This document shows positions 1 through 8,308 of a DNA stretch of 64,000 bases, one piece after another. The translations under genes were made by a program, and so were the position numbers. The notes beneath the pieces are model-generated. The model worked only from the letters and a program-made list of their open reading frames with translations. It searched no databases and was not told the DNA's origin. Position 1 is the first letter of the stretch; every line of letters starts with the position of its first letter. Source of the DNA: Oceanobacter antarcticus (GTDB lineage Bacteria; Pseudomonadota; Gammaproteobacteria; Pseudomonadales; Oceanobacteraceae). Where the stretch lies: positions 62,001 to 126,000 of the forward strand of contig NZ_JBBKTX010000002.1 of the NCBI RefSeq assembly GCF_044962685.1, in the 5' to 3' direction.

Positions 1-1
1 C

Positions 2-97
2 GAGCGGGTAAAAGGGCTTGAAGCGACACGCCTGCCTGACAGCGTGGGCGCTAAGGTACGAAATGAAGGTGATTGGCAGAAAGGACAACGTCTGTAA
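2..97 (+). CDS. C-terminal fragment of a gene cut by the window edge
   Basis: An open frame enters from the left edge and ends at a TAA at 95-97, giving 31 residues of plausible hydrophilic protein ending in DWQKGQRL. There is no stop in this frame before 95, and the composition looks coding. The family cannot be named from so little. It is on the same strand as the toxin-antitoxin pair that follows about 110 bp later. Confidence 0.45.
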   Translation, partial: ERVKGLEATRLPDSVGAKVRNEGDWQKGQRL

Positions 98-141
98 CAC
101 GCAGAACGATATGCAGGCGAAGGCTGATTGCATGCATTTGA

Positions 142-176
142 TTGACAATTGCAGTCATTTGGTGTACAAGTATATG
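142..176 (+). promoter_or_regulatory. candidate promoter of the dinJ-yafQ pair
   Basis: A perfect TTGACA (142-147) lies 61 bp before the antitoxin start. The -10 is less clear: TACAAG (165-170) has 17-bp spacing, while the better TATATG (171-176) has 23-bp spacing. Antitoxin-toxin operons of this family are normally autorepressed at the promoter, but no clear operator palindrome is seen here. Confidence 0.3.
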
Positions 177-208
177 AGGTAGTAATGATAAGTATGCAGA
201 GGTTTGAT

Positions 209-472
209 ATGGCTACTAACGATACAGTTCAAGCACGCGTTTCCGCAGAGTTGAAAGCAGATGCTGAGGCAATTTTTGCGTCCATAGGCTTAAAAACTTC
301 GGATGCTATTCGGCTGTTTTTACAACAGGCTGTCAATAGTGGTGGGCTGCCGTTCCAGCCGAAAGCTAAAGTTCCCAATGCTGAAACACTGGAAGCGATG
401 AAAGAAGCTGAGAACGGACAAGGTACACGCTATAAAAACACGGATGCCATGTTTGAAGATTTAGACGTCTGA
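209..472 (+). CDS. dinJ: RelB/DinJ-family antitoxin
   Basis: 87-aa antitoxin of a type II toxin-antitoxin pair. The N-terminal half has the ribbon-helix-helix pattern of RelB/DinJ (VQARVSAELKADAEAIFASI, then a helix leading to AIRLFLQQAV), used for DNA binding and dimerisation. The acidic C-terminus would wrap the toxin. The ATG at 209 is preferred over the one at 149 because it matches the family N-terminus. Its stop overlaps the toxin start by one base (TGATG), the usual translational coupling. It probably represses its own promoter and stabilises the mobile element by post-segregational killing. Confidence 0.88.
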   Translation: MATNDTVQARVSAELKADAEAIFASIGLKTSDAIRLFLQQAVNSGGLPFQPKAKVPNAETLEAMKEAENGQGTRYKNTDAMFEDLDV

Positions 473-747
473 TGTACGAATTATTTGCAACGAATAAATT
501 TAAGCGCGACCTTAAGAAGTGCAAGAGACAGAATAAAGACGTACAGAAGCTCCATGTCATATTGGAGCTTTTGATTGCGGAGGAAGCTCTGCCAGTAAGC
601 AATCGAGATCATAATTTAACGGGCAACTATGTTGATCATCGAGAATTCCATATCGAACCTGATTGGTTATTGATTTATCGTGGTAACGAAAGAGAAAAAC
701 TAATTGAACTTGTTCGCACCGGTTCGCATTCGGAGTTATTTTCATGA
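472..747 (+). CDS. yafQ: YafQ-family mRNA interferase toxin
   Basis: 91-aa RelE-superfamily toxin expected to cut mRNA on the ribosome. The residues used by E. coli YafQ are present in register: His47, His60, Asp64 and His86 correspond to its H50, H63, D67 and H87, within the patterns DHNLTG, FHIEPDWLLIY and GSHSELF. The length is normal and nothing is truncated, so the toxin is probably active. It is coupled to the upstream antitoxin by a one-base overlap. Role inferred: element maintenance, possibly abortive phage defence. Confidence 0.88.
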   Translation: MYELFATNKFKRDLKKCKRQNKDVQKLHVILELLIAEEALPVSNRDHNLTGNYVDHREFHIEPDWLLIYRGNEREKLIELVRTGSHSELFS

Positions 748-925
748 GCAAATGCTTGCAACCTCCCAGTACCAGAGGCAAGAAGACCCGCAGTTGTCAT
801 ATATTGAAATTGGCACGATGATAATCCTTTCCTTGATATTGCCGGTTAAATCATTTCGACCTTATGCCAAGCAAAGGTCAGGCAGGAATGAGGGGAAGCG
901 TCCAGCCTTTTGTGTGGGGTTGGTA

Positions 926-1125
926 TTATGACTTTTCTAAGTTACGAAACCACTCTGATTCTGTGAGTCCAACACGAGAAAGGTCACTTGCCAAACGTTC
1001 AACTGCTCTTTGCGCGTGATTATTCTTTAGCTGATCAACCCATCGATAATTGATGCCAGAAATATCAGTAAAAAAATGTGGTCGCCATTATCACCTCTTG
1101 CAACTACCTGCTTTTTAACACCCAT
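926..1125 (-). CDS. small gene readable only through a -1 frameshift (or a frameshifted pseudogene)
   Basis: Starting at ATG 1123-1125, with a strong Shine-Dalgarno (AGAGAGG) just upstream, the frame opens MGVKKQVVARGDNGDHIF and then loses sense. Sliding back one base at the heptamer T TTT TTA (complement of the A-run at 1070-1076) continues into a good frame (FTDISGINYRWVDQLKNNH... to FRNLEKS, stop 926-928), for about 66 residues in total. The downstream frame has normal coding composition and ends cleanly. Explanations are programmed frameshifting, a recent inactivating deletion of one T, or a sequencing error in the homopolymer. The product is not recognised. It lies just downstream of the 986-aa gene on the same strand and may be its partner. 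Confidence 0.5.
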
Positions 1126-1171
1126 ATTCCTCTCTAAAAACACGCACATACCAATGCATTTAAAAAATAAA

Positions 1172-4132
1172 CTAGGAATAAAATAGAGGCTTGTGCGGAG
1201 CATCAAGCTCAAAAATTTTATAGCGAGCAATTAAAAACTGCTTTATTCCCTCAAAGTTTGGGGTCTGCGTTGGAGACGCAGGTTCCAGGTACCAAGTTTT
1301 CATTATGCTAATAAAGCTTATTCTTTCCTGCATCTCCAGATCAAAAATTGGCACCTGACCGATATCGAAGTTCTGCAACAGATCATTCATCTCACCATCA
1401 AAGATAGAATACATAGCTTTTTGCGTTGCATCAGCAGTCGCTTTATCAACCGGGTTCAAACCCAGCCCTATATGCACGATATGATTACATACTGCATTAC
1501 AGACGATGACTGAAATATGCCAATCGAGATAACCGTCATTATGCAGTTTCTCCACAAATGATCTGTGATGCTCACTCATCATGATTTTTGGCCATATGAT
1601 ATCCATCATACCAGCTAGACGCTCATACCGATTTTTGGCGTGCTCCCGCCCCTCATCTTCAGAGAAATTAGCCCCAGGACCATTTATCCACGCTAACTGC
1701 GCATGCTCTGAATAGCAGAATTCTTTGCCTGCCTCTTTTGCATCCAGCTTCTTTCTAAGTTCTTCATTAAATAAATCTTCCGTGATTATTTCTTTGTATA
1801 ACTCTGGATATGGCCTACCAAAAAAGGTCTTGCTTGATAGGCCTTTGTTCATAGCTTTTCCCAGCTTAGACTGAAATTCATTTTGGCTAAGCATTGAGCA
1901 ATACGCCAAAGCAGAAACCGTATAAGCAAAAACCTCATTGGTTCTTTTATCCATAGCGGATTGCTTTTGAGGCTTAAATGGAGGAATAAAAATATCCCAC
2001 TTCAACTTATCGTTATCTGGCCGCTCTTTTACATCGAACTTACCATCTTTAGATAAAATCGCGTTAATTTCTATCTTAACTGGCAACAGCTGGAAGTCAT
2101 CTTGCGCAAGATCGACTAGCGCTATTTGCAAAACAGCTACAAACTCCTCTGCAACCCTGGTAATTTCATAGGAGTTATCGAAATGCACTTCCCACTCAAT
2201 ACCCAGCGCTTTCCAAGAAATAATCCGTGTATCACCAATATCCGAAAAAGGAATTCCCGTGAGATTTTCTTCAAACTTTTGCCAAATATCTTCATAGGAT
2301 GCCGAGTGCCAAAAATTATCTTTAGGCAAATCATCAGTTATCTGTTTGAGTTCTGTTCGCATTTGGTCATCTAATAAAAACTCGTCTAGGCACTGCTCTA
2401 CGTATTCATAGGCGTCCGGCCAAAAGCGCTTGGATAATGACCTGATAACCACAGTGTAAAAGATGGCCCTTTGCAAGCTATTATGTTCTGTAAGGTCCAA
2501 AGGGATGTTATCAAAGTGATGGTGCGTATATAGCCCTAAGCGCATCATCGAAAAATATGAAAACCAATCACCAGCTCCATAAGTAACCTCGGATGCTTGA
2601 AAAATACACTTGCTAATTAATGGGTGTAAATCCTCATTATCTGATCGAAATGCCAAAATGAATGATGAAAGCAAGTAATATTTTGCAGCATATTGCATAC
2701 CCAACTCATCGTAGCACTGAGCAATGAAACGGGATGCCACTATGGTTCCACCAAGTGCCTCAGCAGAAAACCAATTAATTTTTACACGATGAAGGTGTTC
2801 GATAGCCTGGATAATTTTCCCATTATCATAAAAAGCCATCGCCCGATCTCGACATTTATCAGCCGCAGCATGCCCACCCATGCGAGCAGCTAGTAAATCA
2901 TCTAATTTATCGGTAATTTCTAAAAACCGTTCATCATCACCAATCATATTGGTTAATAAAACCATAACATCAGAAAACTGCTCTAAAGGAAATAACGGAG
3001 CCTTGTCAATATTATCAGCCAGCTTTCTCCACCATTTAAAAGCTGTATCTAAATCAAAATCTGGATCAACTCCCTTATAAAACTGTAATAGATAGGCCCT
3101 CGCCTTGGCTTCAATTAATAAACAGCGCGTATTATCACCAAGGTCACTATCCAAAAAGTGATCAATACGGGACATCAGGCGTTTGGAAAGACCATGCAAG
3201 TACTCGGCCTCGACTTCAAACTCACCGAGCATTTTTCCGGTAGAACAAAAACTTAGAAGCACGCACATATCCGGCAATTGCAGCGGGTCATCAATCTCAT
3301 CTAAATTCGCAAAGTACTCTTCAACAATACTCTTATATTGAGTTAAGTTTTTTTGCCCTCGAAGACCAGCCACGCAGATTTCATACTGTATCTTACGCTT
3401 TATTGGATCACCAGTAGTTTCAATCATCATACTAATTGCTGAGATCCAACTAGGAATGTCGACTTTTAATTTTTCATTATAAGTAGCTTCACGCAGACCA
3501 TATTTTATTTGGCAGAAATCAGAAATATTAATTGGTTGCTCGCCATTCTTTATCCAGCGATCTTTATATTCAGTGTAAGATTCATCATCTGTTCTGGGAG
3601 CAGGGTATATATCAGCAGGAATATGCAAAAACTCTTCTGCAATCCAAAAAATATCGGGGTCACTCAAATTCTCTGAAAGAGCCTGACCATCAAAGATTTG
3701 CAGCTCAACTCCATAGTTATTATTGCACCATTTTATTAGTTGATTCCGCTTTGCAACCGGGACATCCTCAACACAAAAAAAGAAAACAGGCCTTCTCTCA
3801 TCTGTTTGGGAAAAAATAGACTTAATATCGGCGCGTATTTTGGCGACAATCTTTTCCTGAAGTGAGCAGGCAAAAAAGATATTTCCCTGTTTAGAGTTAC
3901 CCTCGAACAGAGTAGTATTTTCAATAGGCGAATCGAGATAGGTTTTGAATGTTTCAAAATCTCTACCCTGGTCGCCGCCTGTCCCTACAGGCCCTGTTGC
4001 AGGTAATAGATTTCTGCAAATCCGCTGTCTAGTAAACTCTCGTGTAATATCTTCGAAGCCATGATGTTTGTTTTGCGGTTTTAGTTGTTCCAACGCAAAA
4101 CGGATTTGTGCTCTGACAGCTTGTATGGACAT
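1172..4132 (-). CDS. large putative defence protein with Mrr-like nuclease N-terminus
   Basis: 986 aa. The first about 110 residues contain GTGGDQGRDFETF, then FFACSLQEK. This spacing matches the G-D-x-G-x-D ... Q-x-K core of Mrr/PD-(D/E)XK nucleases. A second alpha/beta stretch follows (ending GVELQIFDGQALSE and IFWIAEEFLHIP). The remaining about 750 residues are helical and repeat-like, resembling TPR-type scaffolds. Proteins with this N-terminal block plus a long helical sensor region are common in defence islands; the assignment is by pattern, not by search. It appears to be a stand-alone AT-rich gene of foreign composition. The small frameshifted gene at 926-1125 may be its downstream partner. 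Confidence 0.6.
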   Translation of the reverse strand: MSIQAVRAQIRFALEQLKPQNKHHGFEDITREFTRQRICRNLLPATGPVGTGGDQGRDFETFKTYLDSPIENTTLFEGNSKQGNIFFACSLQEKIVAKIRADIKSIFSQTDERRPVFFFCVEDVPVAKRNQLIKWCNNNYGVELQIFDGQALSENLSDPDIFWIAEEFLHIPADIYPAPRTDDESYTEYKDRWIKNGEQPINISDFCQIKYGLREATYNEKLKVDIPSWISAISMMIETTGDPIKRKIQYEICVAGLRGQKNLTQYKSIVEEYFANLDEIDDPLQLPDMCVLLSFCSTGKMLGEFEVEAEYLHGLSKRLMSRIDHFLDSDLGDNTRCLLIEAKARAYLLQFYKGVDPDFDLDTAFKWWRKLADNIDKAPLFPLEQFSDVMVLLTNMIGDDERFLEITDKLDDLLAARMGGHAAADKCRDRAMAFYDNGKIIQAIEHLHRVKINWFSAEALGGTIVASRFIAQCYDELGMQYAAKYYLLSSFILAFRSDNEDLHPLISKCIFQASEVTYGAGDWFSYFSMMRLGLYTHHHFDNIPLDLTEHNSLQRAIFYTVVIRSLSKRFWPDAYEYVEQCLDEFLLDDQMRTELKQITDDLPKDNFWHSASYEDIWQKFEENLTGIPFSDIGDTRIISWKALGIEWEVHFDNSYEITRVAEEFVAVLQIALVDLAQDDFQLLPVKIEINAILSKDGKFDVKERPDNDKLKWDIFIPPFKPQKQSAMDKRTNEVFAYTVSALAYCSMLSQNEFQSKLGKAMNKGLSSKTFFGRPYPELYKEIITEDLFNEELRKKLDAKEAGKEFCYSEHAQLAWINGPGANFSEDEGREHAKNRYERLAGMMDIIWPKIMMSEHHRSFVEKLHNDGYLDWHISVIVCNAVCNHIVHIGLGLNPVDKATADATQKAMYSIFDGEMNDLLQNFDIGQVPIFDLEMQERISFISIMKTWYLEPASPTQTPNFEGIKQFLIARYKIFELDAPHKPLFYS

Positions 4133-4158
4133 TAAATATCTCTACTAGGCTCAATCTC

Positions 4159-4185
4159 GATCAATGGGGTCCGATCAATGGGGTC
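4159..4185 (+). repeat. tandem 13-bp repeat GATCAATGGGGTC
   Basis: Two exact copies of GATCAATGGGGTC lie at 4159-4171 and 4173-4185, one base apart, just upstream of the 986-aa gene's start (on its promoter side). The motif continues as AGAGTAA after the second copy. Strings of this kind are common beside REP-associated tyrosine transposase elements, so this may be an end remnant of such an element or a protein-binding site for the divergent promoter. Confidence 0.5.
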
Positions 4186-4534
4186 AGAGTAACCGAATTT
4201 GTGTTTTGGCGAGCCCAGCTCATTATTTCGTTACTTACGCTGCTCATGTCATTTATGAGCCCATTGATACATTATTCTGCCACATATACAATAAATGCGA
4301 CACATCCTTTATATATGTCCGCTTTGGGTCGATGGCAGACAAGCCGCAACTCTCCGATCATTAAGGTAGCTATAAACACCATCACGAGCAATGATGACGG
4401 TAAATACAGTCATAAGTTATTCACATTCACCATGAAAATGACAGCTCACTTTGCCGTTTATAGAATGAATGGCATTAAAACTCAGAGCCAATAGGTATGT
4501 GATATATTGAGGGCACTTATTTTCTTTTCCCTGT
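4186..4534. other. non-coding stretch between the 986-aa gene and the metalloprotease gene
   Basis: About 350 bp with no convincing gene. A 97-codon open frame on the plus strand (4201-4494) has no ribosome-binding site and an amino acid composition unlike a real protein. The stretch should hold the promoter of the leftward 986-aa gene and the end of the metalloprotease gene. No clear terminator hairpin was recognised. Confidence 0.4.
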
Positions 4535-5083
4535 TTATTTTTGCTTACACCGCCAATACCCACCCCGGATCGCACTGTTCCGCTTTTGCCAGCCCGGATG
4601 AGTCTCTGAAGGGCTGACCGCCATTGAGTACCTCATGGCCTGCTCGAACTCACTTGTTCCCATATTGGCTAAGGCCAGAGCACAGCCAGCCCAGGCATCA
4701 GCGCTCAGCTCTTGCTGCCAGTCAGTCATCCGGTTGTAACTGCTTGTGTTGAAGTCTATGTGATGACCCAGCTCATGAGCAAGGATGGCAAACGGTACGC
4801 TCTCCCCGTAAGTACGGGCAAGATAGCCCATCCACTCTGGATCATAGGAGATTTCTGTTTCCTGAGCACGCAGATACTTTGCCTGTGCGTTGTTACGGAC
4901 ACCTTCTGCTGAGATGGTAATGTGCCCACATTTGCTTGGACAGAGCAGTTTGTAGATCTGGCGAATGTCCTGAAGTGCGATATCAATATTGTAATAGCTA
5001 GTGCGAGCTATATCACATGGTTGAGCGGCTGCGGTAAAAACCGTCAGGCTCAGCAGCAGTGCTGACAGATATTTGAATGTCAT
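4535..5083 (-). CDS. secreted zinc metalloprotease-like protein
   Basis: 182 aa. A clear signal peptide (MTFKYLSALLLSLTVFTAAA) precedes the mature chain. The zinc motif HELGHH (HExxH) lies near residue 104, followed about 20 residues later by ELSADAWAGCALA, which supplies the third ligand in the ExxxD style of M48-like peptidases. Five or more cysteines suggest disulfides in the periplasm. In conjugative elements such small periplasmic peptidases may help cell-wall or envelope remodelling during mating-pair formation; this role is inference. It is followed upstream by a 490-bp non-coding region. Confidence 0.7.
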   Translation of the reverse strand: MTFKYLSALLLSLTVFTAAAQPCDIARTSYYNIDIALQDIRQIYKLLCPSKCGHITISAEGVRNNAQAKYLRAQETEISYDPEWMGYLARTYGESVPFAILAHELGHHIDFNTSSYNRMTDWQQELSADAWAGCALALANMGTSEFEQAMRYSMAVSPSETHPGWQKRNSAIRGGYWRCKQK

Positions 5084-5571
5084 ACATTCCCCCCTGGCAA
5101 ATGCCGGACTGGCCTTGATGATTTCGGATTGTCAGGGAGGGCCAGTCGTAATCTGGGAAACTTGGGGCAGACACAATGTGATTGAGCGGCATCACGCTCA
5201 CGCGCATCCAAACCGCGCAGGGTTGGTTGATGGGAAGTCCAGAAGGGAGAGCCAACATCTCCCGTCTGGTCATGGGGTCGTCAGGGGAGCAGGAACGCGC
5301 CCCTGCTGGTGATCGAACGGCCAGACGTTTGTGCATGGTCTGGTGCAGGTGGAGAGGCAATTCTCCAGATCCTGCGAGTGGTCGGAGCGGCGATACGCTC
5401 ACTGACACCAATCTGGCTCAATGCCTGAGAGGGTGTCACGGCTGGGGATCAAACGGGGGCGCAGCATCCCCTTTGCAAGCAGTATGGCAATGCCATACAC
5501 AGCTTGCGTTCGGTGTTAGAGGTTAAAAGCGGAGTGGGTCACAGAAGGTCAGCCAGCGGGTCACGTCCGTA
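5084..5571. other. 490-bp non-coding region with stem-loops
   Basis: No supported gene on either strand. The open frames here (for example 5182-5526 plus and 5013-5411 minus) lack ribosome-binding sites and have arginine/glycine-rich shadow composition. GC content is high relative to the cargo genes. The part near 5444-5507 contains two adjacent inverted repeats (separate entry). A structured RNA, an origin or a transfer site are all possible. Confidence 0.4.
5444..5507. repeat. two adjacent inverted repeats
   Basis: First stem: GGGGAT (5444-5449) with ATCCCC (5466-5471). Second, stronger stem: GCAAGC (5475-5480) with GCTTGC (5502-5507), enclosing GTATGGCA (5482-5489), one A, and TGCCATAC (5491-5498). 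The inner 17 bp is thus a near-perfect palindrome inside an outer stem. No T-run follows on either strand, so it does not look like a terminator. Candidates: protein-binding site, single-strand or transfer origin, or RNA structure. Confidence 0.6.
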
Positions 5572-6012
5572 CTACAGCAAGCCATGCTCAGCAAAGGAAT
5601 AAGGCTGACCACTGCCAATGATGAAGTGATCCAGGGTACGGATATCAACAAGGCTGAGTGCCTGCTGCAATCGCTCCGTAATCAGCTTGTCCGCTTGACT
5701 GGGTTCAGAAATACCGGATGGGTGGTTATGGGCAAAGATCACCGCCGCCGCATTAAACTGCAGTGCCGCTTTCACGACCTCTCTGGGGTAGACGGAGGCC
5801 GCATCAATCGTGCCCCGGAACATCTGAGTCAAATTGATCATCCCGTTCTGGTTATCCAGATAAAGGACGGCAAAAACCTCATGTTCTTTATCCGCCAGAT
5901 TGAGTCTCAGATAATTCCGGACATCGTGGGGATTCTTAAAAGTGTGCTGAGGCCTGTGCAGCCGTGATTCCAGAATAGTCAGGGCATCATCAATAATGGT
6001 TTGTTCGTCCAT
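5572..6012 (-). CDS. RadC-like JAB-domain protein
   Basis: 146 aa. It carries the RadC/JAB metalloprotease-fold signature HNHPSGISEPSQAD, with the metal ligands His, His and Asp in order, preceded by AAAVIF and followed by LDHFIIG. It is shorter than chromosomal RadC (about 220 aa) because the N-terminal helix-hairpin-helix part is missing, as is usual for copies on integrative elements. The ATG at 6012 sits 9 bases after AAGGAG; the TTG at 6018 would be too close. Its biochemical role is unknown; copies are often carried near antirestriction genes. Confidence 0.82.
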   Translation of the reverse strand: MDEQTIIDDALTILESRLHRPQHTFKNPHDVRNYLRLNLADKEHEVFAVLYLDNQNGMINLTQMFRGTIDAASVYPREVVKAALQFNAAAVIFAHNHPSGISEPSQADKLITERLQQALSLVDIRTLDHFIIGSGQPYSFAEHGLL

Positions 6013-6100
6013 GTGCAATATCTCCTTGCGTTGTTTATCATGCTTTCTCCTTAGAGCATTCCTTCCTCGTTATTGGGAAATTCCACGCGCTTCTTGCCCG

Positions 6101-6133
6101 GAAAAAGAAACGGCGACCATGGGCCGCCGTTTT
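6101..6133 (-). terminator. rho-independent terminator of the 6161-6523 gene
   Basis: An 8-bp stem AAACGGCG (6108-6115) and CGCCGTTT (6125-6132) is followed, on the minus strand, by TTTCTTTTTC. It lies just past the stop of the leftward gene at 6161 and before the radC-like gene. Confidence 0.6.
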
Positions 6134-6160
6134 CACGCTGAGATATTGAAGACATCGAAT

Positions 6161-6523
6161 CTAACGGGATCGATCCGGATGATAGATACGGACGTACAGA
6201 TCCAATAACCTCAACCGGTCAAAGCTGCGGCTCTTTATCATGGGTTGCCGGTCTGTAGTATCGGCTTTCAGGTAATAGCTGAGCCAACGCATCCCCTCAT
6301 CATTGCCGAAAACGTCATCGACCAGTGGAGTCCGGTAGGGCACACCGGGGGCATACTGAATGGCTCCGCCATAATCCCGCAGCATATCCGACAGTTTTTC
6401 CCGCCACTGCCTGCGGGAGTAGTTAAGGTTACGGACAGCTCGCCAGAGCCTGAGGTAGTAGTTTCTGTCCTGGAGTTGCCAGTTAGTGACCAGATAGATC
6501 ACGGGATGGAGTGTCGTACTCAT
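6161..6523 (-). CDS. hypothetical element protein, 120 aa
   Basis: Not recognised. Basic, tyrosine- and arginine-rich (for example NYYLRLWRAVRNLNYSRRQW near the N-terminus). The C-terminus is also basic and ends YHPDRSR. No membrane segment or signal. The ATG at 6523 is chosen because AAAGGGA lies 7-8 bases upstream; an upstream ATG at 6553 has no such site. It is followed by its own terminator and then the radC-like gene on the same strand, so it belongs to the backbone rather than the IetAS cargo. Confidence 0.6.
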   Translation of the reverse strand: MSTTLHPVIYLVTNWQLQDRNYYLRLWRAVRNLNYSRRQWREKLSDMLRDYGGAIQYAPGVPYRTPLVDDVFGNDEGMRWLSYYLKADTTDRQPMIKSRSFDRLRLLDLYVRIYHPDRSR

Positions 6524-6647
6524 AGTGTTTCCCTTTCTGATTGAGTTGAACAACAGAAAAGCAACCTAAGGGTGATGTTTTAGTATTTTGGGAAAAAGTC
6601 AGATGAATAATCAAAAGGACGAATGTTGAATTCGTAAGTACTTACCC

Positions 6648-7115
6648 TTATGAAGAGTGGGCTGTTATCTTTTGTATGACAGTAGGCCCAAAGCTGATTT
6701 CCATCTGTCTTTGTTGGGGTTTGACTCCGAGGTAGGTATCTAATCGATGAAAAATGGGTGCTAAAGGAACAACCAGCCCTTCGGTAACGGTTTCACTCAG
6801 GCGAGAGTAAGAAACTTTTGCTTCGCCCGTCACGACTACTAAGCAAGCAAGTGGATCTACTTCTCGAGGTGACTGAAGTATTTCAAGAAGCAGTCCCAGA
6901 ATCCCACCTATAGCAACCCGCTTAATGCCGTATCTTTGTTCCATATATGTGATAACGGCAATAGTTAGTAGCTCAACTCGTGTAAACACGCGGCTTCGTC
7001 CAGTGCCTTGATCGAGTGTAAAAGAGGGTAAATCACGTAATAGAGCCCGCATTTGGTCTCTCGTATAACCAGATACTGAGCAAGCATCGGCCATCTTCAG
7101 AGTTCGAACATCCAT
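6648..7115 (-). CDS. MerR-like DNA-binding regulator
   Basis: 155 aa. The N-terminal about 75 residues look like a MerR-type winged helix: a helix ADACSVSGYTRDQMRALLRD, then a strand-wing with RSRVFTRVELLTIAVITYME. The rest is not recognised and carries no cysteine metal site. It is transcribed divergently from the AAA ATPase/subtilase pair across a 193-bp gap and could control that pair. Alternatively it is an element regulator unrelated to it. Function inferred from position only. Confidence 0.55.
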   Translation of the reverse strand: MDVRTLKMADACSVSGYTRDQMRALLRDLPSFTLDQGTGRSRVFTRVELLTIAVITYMEQRYGIKRVAIGGILGLLLEILQSPREVDPLACLVVVTGEAKVSYSRLSETVTEGLVVPLAPIFHRLDTYLGVKPQQRQMEISFGPTVIQKITAHSS

Positions 7116-7308
7116 TAGATTTGTGGTTCGTTGTGGATACTGCTGCCCATTAAACCAGTTTTTGGGTTATCTTGGCAAATATGTGTGTCCAATAGACGCA
7201 TGCATGTGCTAAGATGGCATAATTCTAGATGGACGTTCACTCTATTGGTCAATATTGAGTTCCTGTAGGATGTAACACTATTTTTGAATTGATTAAGTAG
7301 GGAAAGTC
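7116..7308. promoter_or_regulatory. divergent intergenic region before ietA
   Basis: 193-bp AT-rich gap between divergent genes. It must contain both the regulator promoter and the ietAS promoter. TTGGTCAATATTGAGTT (7244-7260) and the palindromic ATGCATGCAT-type stretch at 7198-7206 are possible binding sites. No exact promoter could be fixed. Confidence 0.35.
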
Positions 7309-8277
7309 ATGGCCACTGCGGATCAGATTAAGTCACTCATTCGCTCGTATTCTGAAGAAGATCGGGAGCGTTTTTACTCGATTGCACTTCAGATGGCGGC
7401 TCATGAGGCAAAACAAGGACATGCAACTCTTGCTCATGAGATTCGTGAGCTCGTGGACAATCATCGGAAGAGGACCCGCCAAGGTCTCAAGGTTGTCCCT
7501 TTTCCTCAAGATTTGAACGGTCTTGTTGCATCAGAATCTCCAGAAATACCATTCCAGTTTTTAGTTGCCCCTCAGGCCACCTTGGATCGATTCCATCGGG
7601 TGATCCAAGAGTACTATCAACGTGGCAAGTTGCAGCAACACGGTTTGTCTAATCGTAGGCGTATTCTGCTTGCTGGACCTCCAGGCACTGGTAAAACTAT
7701 GTCGGCAAGGGTTTTGGCGCATGAGTTAAAATTACCGCTTTATACCGTTCAGGTAGATCGACTTGTGACGAAGTTCATGGGGGAAACTAGCGCCAAGCTT
7801 CGTCAAATATTTGACATCATGGGGCAAAAACAAGGAGTTTACTTCTTCGACGAATTCGATGCCATCGGTGGTGATCGTTCAATGGACAATGATGTTGGGG
7901 AGATGCGTCGGGTACTAAATGCTCTGCTGCAATTTATTGAGCAGGATCAATCAGACAGTATTATTGTTGCGGCGACCAATAATCCTAAGCTTTTGGATCA
8001 GGCACTGTTTCGTCGATTTGATGATGTACTCTACTACTCTTTGCCGGATGAAGGTGAGCGAAAGCACCTGATTGAACTGATCATGGGGACTTTTCTTGCC
8101 AGCCGTTTTGCATGGAAAAAAGTGTTGTCTGGCTGTGAGGGGTTGAGCCAGGCCGAAATTGGCTCAGCATGCCGGGACGCAATTAAAGAAGCGGTACTAC
8201 ATGATCGATCTAAGGTAACTGCCGCTGAGTTAATTGGTACTATAAATCAACGGAGACAGGTCTATTCAGGGCTCTGA
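7309..8277 (+). CDS. ietA: AAA ATPase of an IetAS-type pair
   Basis: 322 aa. A single AAA domain of the FtsH/spastin type: Walker A GPPGTGKT at 123-130, Walker B VYFFDEFD at 177-184, sensor AATNN at 221-225 and arginine finger LFRRFD at 233-238. All catalytic elements are intact. The N-terminal 120 residues form a helical adaptor. The subtilase gene starts 31 bp downstream. This ATPase-subtilase pairing is IetAS, known from Agrobacterium Ti-plasmid stability/incompatibility and from antiphage screens. The ATPase is presumed to hold or control the protease. ATG 7309 follows GGGAAAGTC. Confidence 0.78.
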   Translation: MATADQIKSLIRSYSEEDRERFYSIALQMAAHEAKQGHATLAHEIRELVDNHRKRTRQGLKVVPFPQDLNGLVASESPEIPFQFLVAPQATLDRFHRVIQEYYQRGKLQQHGLSNRRRILLAGPPGTGKTMSARVLAHELKLPLYTVQVDRLVTKFMGETSAKLRQIFDIMGQKQGVYFFDEFDAIGGDRSMDNDVGEMRRVLNALLQFIEQDQSDSIIVAATNNPKLLDQALFRRFDDVLYYSLPDEGERKHLIELIMGTFLASRFAWKKVLSGCEGLSQAEIGSACRDAIKEAVLHDRSKVTAAELIGTINQRRQVYSGL

Positions 8278-8308
8278 TACTCTCTTCTATAGCAGAATAA
8301 AATAGTTT

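Noticed and set aside
748..925. Possible decayed antitoxin-like text (DNPFLDIAG pattern) after yafQ
   Set aside because: Interrupted by stops and too short to support even as a remnant.
4201..4494. 97-codon open frame on the plus strand
   Set aside because: No ribosome-binding site and an amino acid makeup unlike a folded protein; overlaps a promoter region.
5182..5526. Open frame over the stem-loops at 5444-5507
   Set aside because: Arg/Gly-rich shadow composition, no start signal, and crosses the palindromes.
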